From the NCBI GenBank assembly GCA_003022985.1, contig PXTV01000212.1, forward strand, positions 1-15,014: a stretch of 15,014 bases of DNA, read 5' to 3'. A program made the translations under genes and the position numbers. Shown piece by piece: positions 1-7,219 of this stretch (position 1 is its first letter; each line of letters begins with the position of its first letter). Origin of the DNA: Bacteroidetes bacterium SW_11_45_7 (GTDB taxonomy: Bacteria; Bacteroidota; Bacteroidia; Chitinophagales; SW-11-45-7). The notes beneath the pieces are model-generated. The model searched no databases, had not been told where the DNA came from, and was given only the letters and a program-made list of their open reading frames with translations.

Positions 1-408
1 ATCTGCATTTGTGTCTTGATAGTGATCGATGAGTTTGGGAATTTCCTCCGGAGGTACCTGTAGATCATCATCGATGGTGATCATTATGTCACCGGCACTG
101 AAATAAAGGCCGCAAAGGGTAGCATTGTGTTGGCCGGTATTCGTAGCAAGTCGTATACCGGTAACTAATGATGGGTGTTCTTCCTTGATTTGGCGGATCA
201 CATCCCATGACCGATCAGAGCTGAAATCATCCACAAATACAACCTCAAAGTCTTGTTCAATCTGTTCAAAGACGTCTTTGAGCCGGCAAAAAAGCTCATG
301 TAATGTCCTGTCGCTATTGAAAACGGGGATGACAACCGACAACTTTTTAATGGGTTCGGCAGAAGTTGTTTCCGTTTCCGGTTTTGATGCGAGTTGAGGT
401 GATTTCAT
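1..408 (-). CDS. Glycosyltransferase family 2, DPM1/ArnC-like (C-terminus off the window)
   Basis: The first 136 codons read without interruption from ATG at 408 to the left edge, so the C-terminal part is missing. The GT-A fold is recognisable: the first strand VVIPVFN (residues 25-31), the nucleotide-binding VDDFSSD (59-65), TNTGQHNA (89-96) and the metal-binding IDDDLQ (112-117) followed by PPEEIPKLI. This order is typical of GT2 enzymes of the dolichol- or undecaprenyl-phosphate sugar transferase group, which move a sugar from a nucleotide donor to a polyprenyl phosphate at the inner membrane. Membrane helices that many of these carry at the C-terminus would lie outside the window. It lies 113 bp downstream of the ketoacyl synthase gene on the same strand and may belong to the same surface-glycan cluster. 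Family assignment is firm; donor and acceptor cannot be told. Confidence 0.9.
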   Translation of the reverse strand, partial: MKSPQLASKPETETTSAEPIKKLSVVIPVFNSDRTLHELFCRLKDVFEQIEQDFEVVFVDDFSSDRSWDVIRQIKEEHPSLVTGIRLATNTGQHNATLCGLYFSAGDIMITIDDDLQVPPEEIPKLIDHYQDTNAD

Positions 409-521
409 TGACAAAACGTAATTAAAAACGGAAAAGGTGCTGTTGATTCAATGGAAATATATAACATTTTCAATAAAATGTCACATGGTTGAAGATAATT
501 GATAAATAAGCCATTGGTCAT

Positions 522-1580
522 TCAAGTTTCGATGACGGGAGGGCAAACAAAACCGTCTGTTTTAACAAGGGCCGAACCCCATGAAAGGCCAACCCCAAAG
601 CCGGCCATCAACATCTGTGTTTCTTGCTCACGGACAATATCAGCAAGAGTATTAACAATGGTGAGCGGTATTGTAGCTGAGCTTGTATTCCCGAACTCTT
701 CAAGAGTGGACGGCACCTTTTCCTCCGGCAGATGAAGTTTTTTTCGGACTGTATCGTTAATTAACTTGTTGGCCTGGTGAAAGATAAAATAGTCCACGTC
801 ATCAGTGGTCAGTGACTCCTCCTGCAGGAGTGTTCTTACATTACCGGGCACCTCACGTATGGAAAAGTTAAACACATCGATACCATTGAGGATTAAGTGC
901 AAATCGTTCCGGCAAACATTTTTGTCGTACTCCTTATCCTGGAGTGATTCCTCAGTAACCGGATGGCGCATACCCCCATCCTTGATCATGATATGATCGT
1001 AACCGCACCCATCTGATTGAAGGTTAAAGACCATTCGATCTTCTTCCCTGCCGGTTTTTTCAATCGCAGTAGCGCTGCCGGCATCCCCGAATAAAGGGGC
1101 CGTGCTTTTGTCCTTCTCCGACACACAATAAGACGACACATCCCCAACCAGTAAAAGAGCTTTCCCTGAACGTAACTGATTCAGTAGGCCATTCACAACA
1201 GAGATGCCATAAATGTAGCCCGAACAACCAAGATTGATATCAAAGGCGAGACAAGAATGCGGGAGCCCGAGGCGATCCTGTAATATAATACTCGTGGCAG
1301 GTGTTATGTAATCGGGCGTTTGTGTAACAAAGATGAGAACATCGATGTCGTTTTTTTGCCAGTCGAGTTCATCGAGAAGTCTCTCAGCTGCAATGAAGCA
1401 CAGGTCGGATGCGCTTTGACCATCTTCTGCAATACGCCTGTTCTCAATCCCAAGGGTTTTGATCATCAGGTCCCTTTCCTGATCTGTAAGATTACCGAAT
1501 TCGCGGTTGGAGACACTTCTCGAAGGAACGGTGGCTGTAATGCCAGCTATTCGCGTACCCGTGGATATAGCAATGCCCAT
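522..1580 (-). CDS. Ketoacyl-ACP synthase III (FabH-like)
   Basis: A 352-residue thiolase-fold enzyme. The KASIII catalytic triad is complete: Cys119 in NLGCSGY, His268 in FHQANK and Asn298 in EFGNTSSATIP. LFGDAGSAT (163-171) is the conserved mid-domain motif. Family knowledge: such enzymes condense an acyl-CoA or acyl-ACP starter with malonyl-ACP. The start lies only 4 nt after the stop of an acyl carrier protein gene, and a GT2 gene follows. This context suggests a specialised enzyme making an acyl group for a surface glycan or secondary metabolite rather than the housekeeping FabH, which usually sits beside fabD, fabG or plsX. The sequence is longer than typical FabH (about 317-335 residues), with extra residues in the region between Cys and His. 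The substrate is not predictable. Confidence 0.93.
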   Translation of the reverse strand: MGIAISTGTRIAGITATVPSRSVSNREFGNLTDQERDLMIKTLGIENRRIAEDGQSASDLCFIAAERLLDELDWQKNDIDVLIFVTQTPDYITPATSIILQDRLGLPHSCLAFDINLGCSGYIYGISVVNGLLNQLRSGKALLLVGDVSSYCVSEKDKSTAPLFGDAGSATAIEKTGREEDRMVFNLQSDGCGYDHIMIKDGGMRHPVTEESLQDKEYDKNVCRNDLHLILNGIDVFNFSIREVPGNVRTLLQEESLTTDDVDYFIFHQANKLINDTVRKKLHLPEEKVPSTLEEFGNTSSATIPLTIVNTLADIVREQETQMLMAGFGVGLSWGSALVKTDGFVCPPVIET

Positions 1581-1584
1581 GAGT

Positions 1585-1815
1585 TTATTTGTTATTCTTA
1601 ACCGTCTCGAAAAGGTCAGTTAAGGTGTTGGCTTCTTGAAGTTGCTGTGCAGTAACGGTATACCCGAACTCTTCTTCAATGCGAGCTATGAGAATGAGCG
1701 CATGCATGGAGTCCCAGTTTTCTATTTGATCAAAACTGGTATCACCGGTTAAAGAGCCGGATGCAATATCCTGAAATTCGTTTTCAATCAGACGTATAAA
1801 TTCACTTAGCTCCAT
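1585..1815 (-). CDS. Acyl carrier protein
   Basis: A 76-residue protein if translated from ATG at 1815 (MELSEFIRLIENEF). An in-frame upstream ATG at 1851 would add 12 residues (MQLNLTEPRSSF) that do not resemble an ACP start, so I prefer 1815. The phosphopantetheine attachment site is the WDSMHAL motif, with Ser36 of the 76-residue form; the usual DSL is DSM here. The remainder (ARIEEEFGYTVT, then LTDLF near the end) fits helices II-IV of a four-helix ACP. It is translationally close to the downstream KASIII gene and is probably its dedicated carrier. A stand-alone ACP of this divergent kind is not the fatty-acid-synthesis AcpP, which has a more conserved DSL(D)TVE motif. Acidic overall. Confidence 0.9.
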   Translation of the reverse strand: MELSEFIRLIENEFQDIASGSLTGDTSFDQIENWDSMHALILIARIEEEFGYTVTAQQLQEANTLTDLFETVKNNK

Positions 1816-1900
1816 GAATGACGATCTCGGCTCGGTTAAATTCAATTGCAAGAATGCTGTAAAGATCGAAATTTGTTCCTAAACAGGAAAGTTCAGATAG

Positions 1901-1908
1901 CAAATATA
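1901..1908 (-). promoter_or_regulatory. Candidate -7 box for the ACP-KASIII transcript
   Basis: Read on the minus strand this is TATATTTG, an exact match to the Bacteroidota -7 consensus TAnnTTTG, about 86 nt upstream of the preferred ACP start at 1815. I do not see a TTG at the usual 17-23 nt spacing upstream, so only half of the promoter is supported. Confidence 0.35.
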
Positions 1909-2027
1909 CCGAAGAGGCTACTAACTTGGTGTAAGCCAATTTTGCCGATAAAATATTTCCCCTTTTTAACATGTTGCCAAAAGTTCATCAACACATAGTC
2001 TAACGAATTCTTCCGTTTTTCGCAAAT

Positions 2028-2549
2028 ATGGAGCCGATTACTGAAGAGCATATAGAAGCAGCAGCAAATGAATTAAAAGGGAAAGAGCTTACACAGGCTG
2101 AAGATGTGATGGTTATCATCCATCAAGATCAGCCCGCAGTGATGGATTTTATCTCGGGGGAAGAACACGCTGATCTTAATGAAGATGAGCGGGAGCTTTT
2201 AATTTATTTTACCGTACTTACGTGGCTCGCTTTTAAAAAGGCTTATGAAGCTGTTCCCCCTGTTTCAGAAGACTTGTTAAGGGAAGTGGAGGATGGTAAT
2301 GTCAGTCAGCTCGAGTCGCTACAACAGCAGGATAATGAGAGTATGACATCAGACATGGTTGATTTGGTGGAGAACTTCTTTCAGCGCCCTCTTCTCCAGT
2401 ACATCATTCAGGGTATCATGGTAGAGGGGGAACAAGATGAGGACATGGAAATCTCCGAGGATAACCAGGGAATCATGGTTTTTAGTTTGAAAACCGTTAT
2501 TGAGGCATTTGATAAGGTAACCAGCGAACGATTGCAAGCAAGTTCTTAG
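2028..2549 (+). CDS. Acidic hypothetical protein
   Basis: A 173-residue soluble protein that I do not recognise. It has no signal peptide or membrane segment. It is strongly acidic, with Glu/Asp-rich stretches around 44-55 (SGEEHADLNEDE) and 133-145 (VEGEQDEDMEISE). It looks mostly helical: an N-terminal helical part, a central hydrophobic helix LLIYFTVLTWLAFKKAYEAV (about 57-76), a Gln/Glu-rich linker, and a C-terminal part with FFQRPLLQYIIQGIM (about 117-131). It is transcribed divergently from the ACP gene and converges on malate dehydrogenase. The coding reality is supported by length, a clean Asp/Glu/hydrophobic pattern and the absence of a longer competing frame. Function unknown; its position beside the ACP or mdh gives no firm clue. 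Confidence 0.75.
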   Translation: MEPITEEHIEAAANELKGKELTQAEDVMVIIHQDQPAVMDFISGEEHADLNEDERELLIYFTVLTWLAFKKAYEAVPPVSEDLLREVEDGNVSQLESLQQQDNESMTSDMVDLVENFFQRPLLQYIIQGIMVEGEQDEDMEISEDNQGIMVFSLKTVIEAFDKVTSERLQASS

Positions 2550-2722
2550 TCAGTCAACGCTGCATAATAAGAACTGTTGGTCTTTCCATATAAGGAACTT
2601 GCATGGGACAACCACCATTTCAGTGCATGAAAGGGAGTTGATCTGCAAACCAGTGTCTCTTATCGGAAGGCTGTTTCGCGTGATGATGTCACCGGATAAA
2701 AATCCGGAAAGGATCAACCAAC

Positions 2723-2757
2723 AAAAAAGGCAATGCTAAATGGAAAGCGTTGCCTTT
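2723..2757 (-). terminator. Rho-independent terminator of mdh
   Basis: An 11-bp stem (2726-2736 with 2747-2757, one G-U wobble) around a 10-nt loop. Read on the minus strand it is followed by six T residues (2728-2723). It begins 27 nt past the mdh stop codon. It is not followed by a comparable T-run on the plus strand, so it mainly serves mdh. Confidence 0.8.
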
Positions 2758-2783
2758 ACAAATGAGCAGAATAAAAACAGATG

Positions 2784-3722
2784 TCAGGAGACAACTTCCA
2801 TGTTGTCCAGAACACCCATTACTTCACGGACAGATTCCGCAGACTCGTTCAACCTGTTTTGCTCTTCTTCGTTCAGGTCGAGCTCGATGATTTTCTCAAT
2901 ACCATTTCTGCCAAGTTTAACCGGCACACCCAGATAGATGTTATTCATCCCGTATTCACCGTTTAACAATGCGCAACAGGGGAAAATCCGCTGCTCGTCT
3001 TTAATGATGGCCTCAGCCATTTGGGCCGCTGCAGCACCTGGTGCGTACCAAGCGGAGGTGCCCATAAAGTTGACGATCTCGCCACCACCTTTCTTGGTGC
3101 GTTCAATGATGGACTGTAGACGGTCCTCAGGGACTAACTCTCTTACCGGTATACCGCTAACTGTTGTATATCGTGGTAGAGGAACCATGGTATCTCCGTG
3201 GCCACCCATCAAGACGGCTTGAATATCTTTTGGTGATACATTTATTTCTTCAGCCAAAAACGCTCTGTAACGTGCAGTATCGAGAATGCCCGCCATGCCA
3301 AATACACGGCTTGAGTCGATCTTGGCTGTAAGGTAGGAGCAGTAAGTCATTACGTCAAGGGGATTGGCCACCACCACAATGATTGTATTAGGCGAGTGCT
3401 TCATCACCTTTTCTGTCACGTCCTTGACAATTCCGGCATTTGTTGAAATTAAATCGTCACGACTCATGCCGGGTTTCCTGGGAATGCCGGATGTGATAAT
3501 GACGACATCGGAATTGGCTGTCGCCTCGTAATCATTGGTAACACCCTTGATTTTGGTCCCAAACTGGTTGATGGGAGCGGTTTCCCACATGTCGAGGCCT
3601 TTGCCTTCTGCAATGCCCTCTTTAATATCAACCAGAACCACTTCTTTAAGGAAATCTTTTTGCGCGACAACGTTTGTACAAGTGGCGCCAACATTGCCTG
3701 CACCGATAACTGATACCTTCAT
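2784..3722 (-). CDS. mdh: Malate dehydrogenase (LDH-like type)
   Basis: NAD-dependent malate dehydrogenase, interconverting malate and oxaloacetate in the TCA cycle in the cytoplasm. I choose ATG at 3722 because it puts the NAD-binding glycine motif at once at the N-terminus (MKVSVIGAGNVGA, residues 1-13); an in-frame ATG at 3752 would add ten unneeded residues. From 3722 the protein has 312 residues, normal for the LDH-like MDH group. Visible key residues are Asp32 (NAD ribose binding, excludes NADP preference), the substrate loop with Arg82 and Arg88 (IPRKPGMSRDD), Asn120 (VVANPLD), Asp148 and Arg151 (ILDTAR), and catalytic His175 in GGHGDTMVP. Arg82 is the malate/oxaloacetate discriminator, so lactate dehydrogenase is unlikely. 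It is transcribed alone, with its own terminator, divergent from the M43 protease. Confidence 0.96.
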   Translation of the reverse strand: MKVSVIGAGNVGATCTNVVAQKDFLKEVVLVDIKEGIAEGKGLDMWETAPINQFGTKIKGVTNDYEATANSDVVIITSGIPRKPGMSRDDLISTNAGIVKDVTEKVMKHSPNTIIVVVANPLDVMTYCSYLTAKIDSSRVFGMAGILDTARYRAFLAEEINVSPKDIQAVLMGGHGDTMVPLPRYTTVSGIPVRELVPEDRLQSIIERTKKGGGEIVNFMGTSAWYAPGAAAAQMAEAIIKDEQRIFPCCALLNGEYGMNNIYLGVPVKLGRNGIEKIIELDLNEEEQNRLNESAESVREVMGVLDNMEVVS

Positions 3723-3757
3723 AACCACAAATTTTTGAACGAAAATAACCAAAATCT

Positions 3758-3789
3758 TTGTTAGATGAATTGGCGTAATTGTAAATTTG
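3758..3789 (+). promoter_or_regulatory. Bacteroidota-type promoter of the M43 protease gene
   Basis: TTG at 3758-3760 and TAAATTTG at 3782-3789 (exact TAnnTTTG) are separated by 21 nt, which fits the primary sigma factor consensus of Bacteroidota. The predicted transcript start lies roughly 45 nt before the ATG at 3841. Confidence 0.55.
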
Positions 3790-3840
3790 GCTATTTATAG
3801 TCCAAACAGTATTTTTGGTGGTTATAAATGAAACCAGACT

Positions 3841-5484
3841 ATGAGAACCTCAAGTATTTTAACATTTCTGCTTTTGTTTGCGGCTGTTGTCAATGCACAA
3901 ACAAATTATTGTGGCACCCCTAAGGAAGACCTGGAAACATTAAAGCAGCAAGTCTACCAGGTTAAGCAGCAAGAAAAGGCTCATAAACAAAGAGGGCTAA
4001 AAGATACCACCTATTATATTCCATTAAAAGCCCATATTGTTGGTAAAGATGATGGCACCGGTTATTACAGTATCAGTACGCTCTTTCAAGCAATGTGCAA
4101 CCTGAATGAGCAAATGGAGCCCACAAACATGTATTTTTATCTCAAGGGAGAGGTCGATTATATCGATAATTCTGATTTTTATCAGCATGGCTATCAAAAC
4201 GGGGCTTTGATGATGAGCCAGAACAATGTTGCAGATGCTGCTAACGTCTACTTTGTGGATGATCCGAATGGCGCTTGCGGCTATTTCCTGAGTTCTGCCA
4301 ATGGAGTGGCGATTAACAATACTTGTGCCGGTCCCGATAATGCCACTATTGCCCACGAGTTGGGTCACTTTTTTGGCTTACCCCATACATTTTATGAATG
4401 GGAAGGCACTGATATCCGCGATGGCGGATCGATTGCTCAAAGCAATCAGGAACTTGTAGATGGATCGAATTGCAACTCGACTGCTGATGGCTTTTGCGAC
4501 ACTCCGCCTGACTACTTTTCCTTTCGTTGGGCATGTCCTGAAAGCTTTCGGCCAACAGACCCCAATGGGGATACCATCAACCCTGATGAATCCCTCATCA
4601 TGTCTTATTCATTGGATAATTGCCAGCAACGTTTTTCATCAAGTCAAAAAGACTATATGATCAATTCCAGTTTGTTGTCTCAACGCCAGAATTTGTTGAG
4701 CAATTATGAACCATCCACCGATTCCATTGGCACGGTTAAAGTTATCTCACCAAAAAATGGGCAAGGTGGTGTGGCGCCCGGTAATGCCACCTTGAAGTGG
4801 GAGGCTGCCGAGAACGCCACTCATTATTACCTGGAAACATTTGGTAATGCCGCCAATATTCAAGCTGTCACAACAGATACATTTTACAAGGCTAATTTAG
4901 AACCAAAGGAAAAGTATTACTGGAAAGTATTGCCTTTTAGTGATGGGAACACTTGTGCTGAGGTGAGTGGCGTCAAAAACTTCAATACTGCTGATACTTG
5001 CTTGTCCACAAGTGTTGATAGCAGCAATAATGTTTACTATGTTAATGTGAATGGAGGCACGCCCCCCTATTCATTTGAGTGGTCCAATGGTGATATTGAC
5101 AGTCTATTGATCACCAATTCACCGGGCACTTATACAGTTACTGTAAGTGATGATAATAATTGCGTGGCAACGGAAAAAGTGACAATCCAAAAGGAAACAG
5201 GGGTAGGATCAGCCTTCAATAAAAATAGTGGAAACAATGTAACTATATATCCAAATCCCATTGCTTCGGGTGATCAAATCAACCTATCCTTTGCGGAAAC
5301 GTTAGAAGGCAAGGGACAAGTTGGGTTGTATTCTGTAGAAGGGAAGCGTATTCGCACAATTCATCAGAATTTCCAGAATACCGATCAGCTATCGATAAGC
5401 ACAGACCAACTAAGTGAAGGGATGTATATTATTCGCATTCGGTCAGCGTCTCAAAGTACCTCTAAAAAGGTGATCCTTCATTAG
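3841..5484 (+). CDS. Secreted M43 (cytophagalysin/pappalysin-like) metalloprotease with T9SS sorting domain
   Basis: A 547-residue exported zinc protease. Residues 1-19 form a signal peptide (hydrophobic LLLFAAVV, likely cleavage after VNA). The catalytic domain holds the extended metzincin motif HELGHFFGLPH, with zinc ligands His172, His176 and His182 and catalytic Glu173. DGFCDTPPD and the Met-turn IMSYS (Met254) followed by DNCQQRF are typical of family M43. After it come a fibronectin-III-like domain (about 297-384), one SprB/PKD-like module with GGTPPYSFEWSNG and GTYTVTVSDDNNC (about 387-450), and a type A T9SS C-terminal domain starting at YPNP (470) and ending GMYIIRI...KKVILH. The family cleaves proteins outside the cell; the CTD directs export through the type IX secretion system and attachment or release at the outer membrane. 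It is a stand-alone transcription unit with its own promoter and terminator. Substrate unknown. Confidence 0.94.
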   Translation: MRTSSILTFLLLFAAVVNAQTNYCGTPKEDLETLKQQVYQVKQQEKAHKQRGLKDTTYYIPLKAHIVGKDDGTGYYSISTLFQAMCNLNEQMEPTNMYFYLKGEVDYIDNSDFYQHGYQNGALMMSQNNVADAANVYFVDDPNGACGYFLSSANGVAINNTCAGPDNATIAHELGHFFGLPHTFYEWEGTDIRDGGSIAQSNQELVDGSNCNSTADGFCDTPPDYFSFRWACPESFRPTDPNGDTINPDESLIMSYSLDNCQQRFSSSQKDYMINSSLLSQRQNLLSNYEPSTDSIGTVKVISPKNGQGGVAPGNATLKWEAAENATHYYLETFGNAANIQAVTTDTFYKANLEPKEKYYWKVLPFSDGNTCAEVSGVKNFNTADTCLSTSVDSSNNVYYVNVNGGTPPYSFEWSNGDIDSLLITNSPGTYTVTVSDDNNCVATEKVTIQKETGVGSAFNKNSGNNVTIYPNPIASGDQINLSFAETLEGKGQVGLYSVEGKRIRTIHQNFQNTDQLSISTDQLSEGMYIIRIRSASQSTSKKVILH

Positions 5485-5516
5485 CCGAGATAAAAAATAT
5501 TCCGGTTAGCTCTACT

Positions 5517-5557
5517 CCCCTTTTGCAGATGTCAATGACCTGTGAAAGGGGTTTTTT
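5517..5557 (+). terminator. Rho-independent terminator of the M43 protease gene
   Basis: A 12-bp stem (5517-5528 with 5540-5551, two G-U wobbles) closes an 11-nt loop and is followed directly by six T residues (5552-5557). It begins 32 nt after the protease stop codon. Confidence 0.85.
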
Positions 5558-5673
5558 AATAGCTTGCAATTTGGGGGTTACTCTAATTTTTACCGTTACG
5601 GATGTTGAGGAAGCCCACCCAAACATCATCCCATGTTATGCAATAGACGCGGGGCTCACTGTATACTATTGCA

Positions 5674-5727
5674 TGAGATGGGAGGATCCCGTCCCGCTCC
5701 TATGAAGTGATCCGGGATGGAATCTCA
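5674..5727. repeat. Imperfect stem-loop
   Basis: TGAGAT (5674-5679) pairs with ATCTCA (5722-5727). Inside an asymmetric internal loop, ATCCCG (5686-5691) pairs with CGGGAT (5713-5718). No T-run follows on either strand, so it is not an obvious terminator. It may be a small non-coding RNA element or a REP-like repeat. Confidence 0.4.
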
Positions 5728-5770
5728 CCATTTAGGTTATTCCTAAAATAGCCCAAATGGCTTGATCATT

Positions 5771-5793
5771 CTCCCGATTGCAAGAATCGGGAG
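5771..5793. repeat. Short perfect hairpin, CTCCCGAT family, copy 1
   Basis: CTCCCGATT (5771-5779) and AATCGGGAG (5785-5793) form a perfect 9-bp stem around GCAAG. The stem core CTCCCGAT and the loop ending CAAG recur in the hairpin at 5846-5876, so the two are probably copies of one REP-like element. Confidence 0.6.
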
Positions 5794-5796
5794 TCG

Positions 5797-5942
5797 ATTA
5801 TTCATTTGACTTGTCTAATGGTAACTAATCAGTCTCAGTAAAATAGCCACTCCCGATGTCAAGCATCGGGAGTGGCAAAACTGCTTATCATTGATGAGGA
5901 AGTAAAAACGAATAGACTGATTGGTTACGTTTAATGAATAAT
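5797..5942. repeat. Nested palindrome: 13-bp hairpin inside a 146-bp inverted repeat
   Basis: At the core, GCCACTCCCGATG (5846-5858) and CATCGGGAGTGGC (5864-5876) form a perfect 13-bp stem with loop TCAAG. Around it, GTAACTAATCAGTCT (5821-5835) is matched in reverse complement by 5914-5928 at 14 of 15 positions. Outermost, ATTATTCATT (5797-5806) is matched exactly by AATGAATAAT (5933-5942). The right outer arm ends 6 bp before the tilS stop codon region at 5949. Read on the minus strand, the core is followed by TATTTTACTG, so it could help terminate the TPR-tilS transcript. The size and nested arms also suit a small palindromic mobile repeat. Which of these is true cannot be decided here. Confidence 0.65.
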
Positions 5943-5948
5943 TGGGGA

Positions 5949-7187
5949 TCATTTTTCCTTCCACTTAACCTTGTAAATTGTTTTTGTGTGGGAAGTGACT
6001 TTAAAGCGGTTGTCGAGCCGATAGCCTACAACCCATACAATTTGTTTGCCCGATGTAAGGAGCCAAACATTTTCCTTTTCCGGTATGGAAAGTTTTTGAT
6101 CCGTAAAAAAACGTTTTAGCTTTTTCTTTTTGGGCTTGTCTCCTTTGCTTTCGTTAACAAGCGGATAAAAATAATCTCCTTCTTGCCACCGTCTAAGAAT
6201 GAGTGGAAAAGAGAGTTGATCGAAATCGATAAAACCTATTCCTGGGTCCGATTTGATTTTTATTTTATGGGAGGGTCCTTTTTGAAAGTGAAACTGCTCA
6301 TTTGTCAAAGTAAGCTGTTTTCTGTTCAATGGAATAGCAAAAGGGCCTGCCTCTTTTTCTCCTTTTGGAGAGATAACGAGAAATGTCCTGTCTTTTATGA
6401 GTCTGTATTTCTCACTAAAAAACTGTTTGCCGGCTTGCTCGTGCAATACCTGCTGTATTTGTTCAATTTGGTTAGCAAAGAACCCATAGGGTGCCAATAA
6501 CTCGAATAGTATGGTTCCAATTGCCGGATATTGATCAATTTTTTTGATCGGTATATATATCAAATCTCCCTTCTTCTCCATCAGTTTTTTCCTGTAATAG
6601 CTAAGCCCCTGTTCATAGAGGATTTCAGCATCTTGAAAATGCTTGATATTAGCAGCCATGGTTTGTTGAAAAGAGGGATTTAATGTTTCAAGAGCCGGGA
6701 TAACCTGATGACGTAAATAATTTCTTTCGTACTTGAGTGATCTATTGGTTGTGTCCTCCCGATATTGAATATGATTCAATATTGCATAATACTCAATGTC
6801 TTGTCGGAAAGCGAATAACAATGGCCGGATAATGCGGTTTTGTTTTGGCAGTATGCCGTGTAAGCCCCTAATCCCGGTACCTTTGGTGAGGTTTATTAAA
6901 ATTGTTTCTATACTGTCATCTTTATGATGAGCGGTAGCAATAGATGAGAAGCCGTTCTTATTTCTTACGGTTTCGAGCCAATTATAGCGCAGCTCTCTGG
7001 CTGCCATTTGGATGGAGATGCCATATTCTGATGCGTATTGAGCAGGATTGATATGCCCAATGTAGATATCTGCATTGTAACTTTTAGCCATTTTGTTGGC
7101 AAAAGCTTCGTCTTGTTCCGATTCGTCATTGCGTAAACCGAAATTGCAATGAGCAATAGCAAAAGAAAAGCCGGCTCTATTGGGAAT
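5949..7187 (-). pseudogene. tilS: tRNA(Ile)-lysidine synthetase, 5'-truncated (PP-loop missing)
   Basis: TilS ligates lysine to C34 of tRNA(Ile)-CAU so that it reads AUA; the reaction needs ATP bound at an N-terminal SGGxDS PP-loop. The longest ATG frame is 5949-7091 (380 residues). Recognisable TilS sequence continues in the same frame upstream of that ATG (AGFSFAIAHCNFGLRNDESE) until an in-frame TGA at 7188-7190. The rest is intact: ISIQMAARELRY, the TAHHKDD motif (residues 53-59 of the ATG frame) with GTGIRGLHG, REDTTNRSLKYERNYLRH, and the C-terminal domain with LRRWQEGDYFYPL, a Lys-rich stretch and WVVGYRLDNRFKV. Only about 30 bp separate this from the TPR gene stop, so the first 35-40 codons with SGGxDS are absent from all frames. 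Either a real deletion (inactive gene) or an assembly error; the undamaged remainder means the event is recent or artificial. Confidence 0.88.
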
Positions 7188-7219
7188 TCAGGCGTCATGC
7201 AAAATACCTGTCTTGTGAA

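Larger units (their letters stand above)
5558..5948. other. Non-coding, palindrome-rich spacer
   Basis: This is the bulk of the only gene-free stretch longer than 300 bp, lying between the convergent M43 protease and tilS genes. I find no credible coding frame: the short plus-strand frame at 5523-5705 begins inside the terminator and has no recognisable content. What the stretch holds is a series of inverted repeats, listed separately: an imperfect stem-loop at 5674-5727, a perfect 9-bp hairpin at 5771-5793, and a 13-bp hairpin nested in a larger inverted repeat at 5797-5942. Confidence 0.7.

Noticed and set aside
2548..2754. An uninterrupted plus-strand frame through the spacer after the acidic protein, with a possible 18-codon peptide starting MMSPDKNPE at 2683
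   Set aside because: No start codon in its first two thirds, no family resemblance, and its end overlaps the mdh terminator stem. Chance openness of a short region.
3722..3752. The upstream mdh start at 3752 and the comparable upstream starts at 1851 (ACP), 7653 (etfB) and 12664 (M16)
   Set aside because: In each case the added residues do not match the family N-terminus. For etfB and M16 they also overlap a candidate promoter box.
5523..5705. A 60-codon plus-strand frame after the M43 protease
   Set aside because: It starts inside the transcription terminator and lies in palindrome-rich non-coding DNA, with no recognisable protein features.
6965..7198. A 77-codon minus-strand frame starting with ATG at 7198, with a hydrophobic run LLLLLIAISVYAM, just upstream of tilS
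   Set aside because: It is the shifted reading of tilS codons whose true frame gives clear TilS sequence. The hydrophobic run is an artefact and it carries no PP-loop, so it is neither a real gene nor the missing tilS start.
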